A stretch of DNA of 8,672 bases from Pseudomonadota bacterium. GTDB lineage: Bacteria; Pseudomonadota; Alphaproteobacteria; Rhizobiales; Devosiaceae. Position numbers and translations under genes: made by a program. A model generated the notes under the pieces. The model was not told the DNA's origin and searched no databases. It was given only the letters and a program-made list of their open reading frames with translations. The stretch is taken from positions 1-8,672 of the forward strand of contig JAEYTN010000589.1 of the NCBI GenBank assembly GCA_023433985.1, given 5' to 3'. Below are positions 7,005 through 8,672 of this stretch, in pieces; the first letter of the stretch is position 1, and the number at the start of each line of letters is the position of its first letter.

Positions 7005-7198
7005 CGCCCAACATCCTTCGTGAAGTTTGCGCAACCGACACCCCGGCATTCTGCCACCAGCATGGTTACCAAGCTCTCAAGGGGGCGCGCATTTGAATTA
7101 AGTCGCGACCTTAGCGGCAAACATGACGGCAATTTGGCGCGCCGGAACGGCCTGTGTCCTATCTGGACCGCCATGATGAACGAACTATTAACGCGACC
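7005..7198 (-). promoter_or_regulatory. 194-nt spacer upstream of the IalB pair, with weak promoter candidate and palindrome
   Basis: No gene is convincing here, and the stretch is richer in A/T than its surroundings. On the minus strand TTGCCG (7120-7115) and TCAAAT (7096-7091) are 18 nt apart and match 4 of 6 bases each of the -35 and -10 consensus. Between them is the palindrome GTCGCGAC (7102-7109), extended to TAA...TTA at 7099-7113 with one extra base. That arrangement would suit a repressor site, but it may be chance. An 8-bp palindrome GGCGCGCC lies at 7136-7143. I see no clear terminator for thpR. Confidence 0.25.
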
Positions 7199-7738
7199 CT
7201 ACGCGGCGAGCTGGTAGGCCTGCTCGACCAGGTAGGGCCCGCCCCCCACCGAATCCTTTGACGAGAAGAGCACGAAGCGCCGCACCGGGAACTCGAGCGG
7301 CATGAAGCGGCCCGCCCCCGCGATGAACTGCGCCACCTCGCCCGCCGACACCCCGCGCAGCCGCGCCAGCGCCACGTGTGGCACGAATTTCCGGCCTTCC
7401 GGGGCCAGGCCGCAGCGTTGCAGCACCCGCTCGTGCGCCGCCTGCAGCCGCACCAGCGCGGCGTTGTTCTCCACCCCCGCGAACAGCGCCCGCGGCTTGT
7501 CGCCGCCGAACGAGCCGAGGTGGTCGAGCTTCACCGTGAAGCTGTCCGAACCGATCAGGCGGTCCAGCATGTCGCTGACGTCGCTCGCGACGTGGTGATC
7601 CACATCGCCGATGAAGCGCAAGGTAATGTGATAGTTCTCGGCGTCGATCCAGCGGGCGCCGAACAGGCCGCCGCGCTTCAGCGACAGCGCCAGCCCCACT
7701 TCGTAGGGCACCTCGATCCCGGTAAAGAGCCTGGGCAT
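7199..7738 (-). CDS. thpR: RNA 2',3'-cyclic phosphodiesterase (LigT/2H family)
   Basis: The 179-residue protein belongs to the 2H phosphoesterase superfamily. ThpR (LigT) opens 2',3'-cyclic phosphate RNA ends and can ligate tRNA half molecules in vitro. The N-terminus MPRLFTGIEVP is typical. The two histidine motifs that face each other in the active site are H37-I-T39-L40 (YHITLRFIG) and H121-V-A123-L124 (FVPHVALARL). The usual pattern is HxTx twice; the second threonine is alanine here, while both catalytic histidines are kept. Length matches the family (about 175-190). The frame is open to an ATG at 7762, but ATG 7736-7738 has a strong GGGAGGG just upstream and the correct family N-terminus. 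It is divergent from the BI-1 gene across a 291-nt spacer and sits upstream of the IalB pair on the same strand. Function is by motif; activity of this variant is inferred. Confidence 0.92.
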   Translation of the reverse strand: MPRLFTGIEVPYEVGLALSLKRGGLFGARWIDAENYHITLRFIGDVDHHVASDVSDMLDRLIGSDSFTVKLDHLGSFGGDKPRALFAGVENNAALVRLQAAHERVLQRCGLAPEGRKFVPHVALARLRGVSAGEVAQFIAGAGRFMPLEFPVRRFVLFSSKDSVGGGPYLVEQAYQLAA

Positions 7739-7742
7739 TCGA

Positions 7743-7749
7743 CCCTCCC
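7743..7749 (-). promoter_or_regulatory. Ribosome-binding site that fixes the thpR start
   Basis: On the minus strand this reads GGGAGGG, with the GGAGG core 5 nt before ATG 7738-7736. It would lie inside the coding region if translation began at 7762, so it supports the shorter 179-residue form. Confidence 0.75.
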
Positions 7750-7766
7750 TTTGCCGCCGCACTAGC

Positions 7767-7896
7767 GGGTGATTCGAAACTCACCCATGCCGACCGTATC
7801 CATGCGACGTTGCGCCTGCAAGAACGCGGCGCGGCTCCGTCGGTCCGTTAGTAGCATAATAGTCCAGCAGATCGCCCTAACGCCTTGGGGCGCTGC
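7767..7896. other. Hairpins in the divergent thpR / BI-1 spacer
   Basis: The spacer contains GGGTGA/TCACCC (7767-7772 with 7781-7786, 8-nt loop). It also contains a longer stem-loop in which GCAG (7867-7870) pairs with CTGC (7893-7896) and CGCCC (7873-7877) pairs with GGGCG (7888-7892), with a 2-nt bulge and a 10-nt loop. A weak minus-strand promoter-like pair, TTGCAG (7821-7816) and TACGGT (7798-7793) with 17 nt between, would start thpR transcription near the first hairpin. A CATAAT box at 7855-7860 on + has no matching -35. No gene is supported in 7739-8029. Confidence 0.25.
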
Positions 7897-7930
7897 GACA
7901 TTACGGATTCGCAAGGCTGGCCCCGACCCC

Positions 7931-7959
7931 TTGTACTGAAAGCGCGGACGCCTCATATT
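7931..7959 (+). promoter_or_regulatory. Candidate promoter of the BI-1-family gene
   Basis: TTGTAC (7931-7936) and CATATT (7954-7959) are separated by exactly 17 nt. The TTG core and the preceding C fit the alphaproteobacterial housekeeping -35, and the -10 matches 4 of 6 bases of TATAAT. Transcription would start near 7966 and give a leader of about 64 nt before ATG 8030. No experimental support; the match is moderate. Confidence 0.35.
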
Positions 7960-7970
7960 CCATGCCGGAC

Positions 7971-8011
7971 GGCGACGGACGCACCAGAACGCTCCGCGAG
8001 TGACCGTCGCC
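7971..8011 (+). promoter_or_regulatory. Stem-loop in the BI-1 leader next to the ribosome-binding site
   Basis: GGCGACGG (7971-7978) and CCGTCGCC (8004-8011) form a perfect 8-bp GC-rich stem around a 25-nt loop. The 3' arm ends one base before the purine-rich AGGAAAGGG (8012-8020) that serves as ribosome-binding site for ATG 8030. In the predicted transcript it would lie close to the 5' end. It could stabilise the mRNA or influence ribosome access; no known riboswitch is recognised. Confidence 0.35.
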
Positions 8012-8029
8012 AGGAAAGGGAATTTCAGA

Positions 8030-8672
8030 ATGGCTGAATTCGACAGACCGACTATCGCCGCTGCGCGGGCCGGAACCGCCGCGGCCATCGACGAGGGCCT
8101 GCGGAGCTATATGCTCAAGGTCTACAACTACATGGGCATTGGCCTTGTGGTGACGGGCCTCGTGGCCTGGTTCGCCAACCAGGCGGCGACCACCACGGAC
8201 CCCGCCGCCGCCGCGGCCCAGCTGCAGAACGGCGAGCTGCTGACCCAGTGGGGCGTGCTGCTCTACACCAGCCCGCTGATGTGGGTGTTCGCGCTCGCGC
8301 CGCTGGCTTTCGTGCTGGTGCTGAGCTTTGGCATCAACAAGCTGAGCGTCGGCGCGGCACAGGCCACCTTCTGGGCCTTCGCGGCCATCATGGGCCTGTC
8401 GCTGTCGTCGATCTTCATGGTCTATACCGATGCCTCGATCGCCAAGGTGTTCTTCATCACCGCCGCGACCTTCGGTGCCATGAGCCTCTACGGCTACACC
8501 ACCAAGCGTGACCTCACGAGCATAGGCAACTTTCTGATCATGGGCCTGATCGGCCTGATCATCGCCTCGATCGTGAACATCTTCCTTGCGTCCTCGATGC
8601 TCGACTTCGCCATCTCGGCGATCGGTGTCCTGGTTTTCGTCGGCCTCACCGCCTACGACACGCAGAAGATCA
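8030..8672 (+). CDS. Bax inhibitor-1 / YbhL-YccA family membrane protein (3' end outside window)
   Basis: The frame starts at ATG 8030, 9 nt after AAAGGG, and stays open for 214 codons to the window end. A soluble N-terminus (residues 1-30, including DEGLRSYMLKVYNYM) is followed by hydrophobic helices at about 36-51, 83-102, 112-131, 138-155, 166-186 and 192-208. The family's C-terminal signature GLTAYDTQKI (205-214) is the last thing visible. An alanine-rich loop (53-64) lies between helices 1 and 2. BI-1/YccA proteins have about 220-260 residues, so perhaps 20-45 are missing. Members conduct or sense Ca2+/H+ or modulate the FtsH protease (YccA), but most bacterial ones have no assigned role; none can be assigned here. 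It is divergent from thpR and has its own candidate promoter and structured leader. Confidence 0.9.
   Translation, partial: MAEFDRPTIAAARAGTAAAIDEGLRSYMLKVYNYMGIGLVVTGLVAWFANQAATTTDPAAAAAQLQNGELLTQWGVLLYTSPLMWVFALAPLAFVLVLSFGINKLSVGAAQATFWAFAAIMGLSLSSIFMVYTDASIAKVFFITAATFGAMSLYGYTTKRDLTSIGNFLIMGLIGLIIASIVNIFLASSMLDFAISAIGVLVFVGLTAYDTQKI

Noticed and set aside
7020..7217. Plus-strand 65-codon open frame upstream of the IalB pair
   Set aside because: It overlaps the thpR 3' end, has no ribosome-binding site, and its sequence shows no family resemblance.
7370..7385. CACGTG core at 7374-7379 as a second parS
   Set aside because: The flanks do not match TGTTN/NAACA; it is coding sequence of thpR around the second histidine motif.
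7762..8088. Minus-strand open frame in the thpR/BI-1 spacer (108 codons)
   Set aside because: It overlaps the start of the BI-1 gene, lacks a ribosome-binding site and shows no recognisable domain.

Overview
The window is high-GC, gene-dense DNA that reads as chromosomal sequence of an alphaproteobacterium, most likely of the Hyphomicrobiales/Rhizobiales type. The grounds are the alphaproteobacterial form of RlmN (including an extra segment beside its radical-SAM core), two tandem secreted proteins of the invasion-associated locus B (IalB) family, and overall codon use. No database was searched, so the genus is not assigned. All coding regions look alike in composition. I see no insertion sequence, phage gene, CRISPR array, tRNA or rRNA.

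Layout, left to right. (1) The C-terminal end of a LysE/RhtB-type amino-acid exporter, followed 10 nt later by rlmJ (23S rRNA adenine-N6 methyltransferase), both on +. (2) A 157-nt gap with three small hairpins, then a SulP-family anion transporter with a STAS domain on +. (3) A small GNAT acetyltransferase on -, whose stop codon lies only 4 nt from the SulP stop. It is divergent from a SetA-like sugar-efflux MFS transporter on +. (4) Directly on the stop codon of the MFS gene sits a perfect palindrome matching the chromosomal parS (ParB-binding) consensus. (5) rlmN (23S rRNA A2503 C2-methyltransferase) on -, converging on the MFS gene, with an 11-bp hairpin across its stop codon. (6) Two tandem IalB-family secreted proteins on -, about 37-45% alike by eye and sharing a pair of cysteines. 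(7) thpR (RNA 2',3'-cyclic phosphodiesterase) on -, divergent from (8) a Bax-inhibitor-1/YbhL-type membrane protein on +, cut off by the window end. The shared 291-nt spacer between them holds several hairpins and a candidate promoter.

Most genes are housekeeping or transport functions with no obvious common pathway. Two (rlmJ, rlmN) modify 23S rRNA and one (thpR) acts on RNA ends. The most informative feature is not a gene: the parS site implies that this locus lies in the replication-origin-proximal part of a ParABS-segregated replicon. I did not find a convincing novel multi-gene system. The most useful leads are the parS site, the IalB pair, the altered second histidine motif of ThpR and the structured leader of the BI-1 gene.
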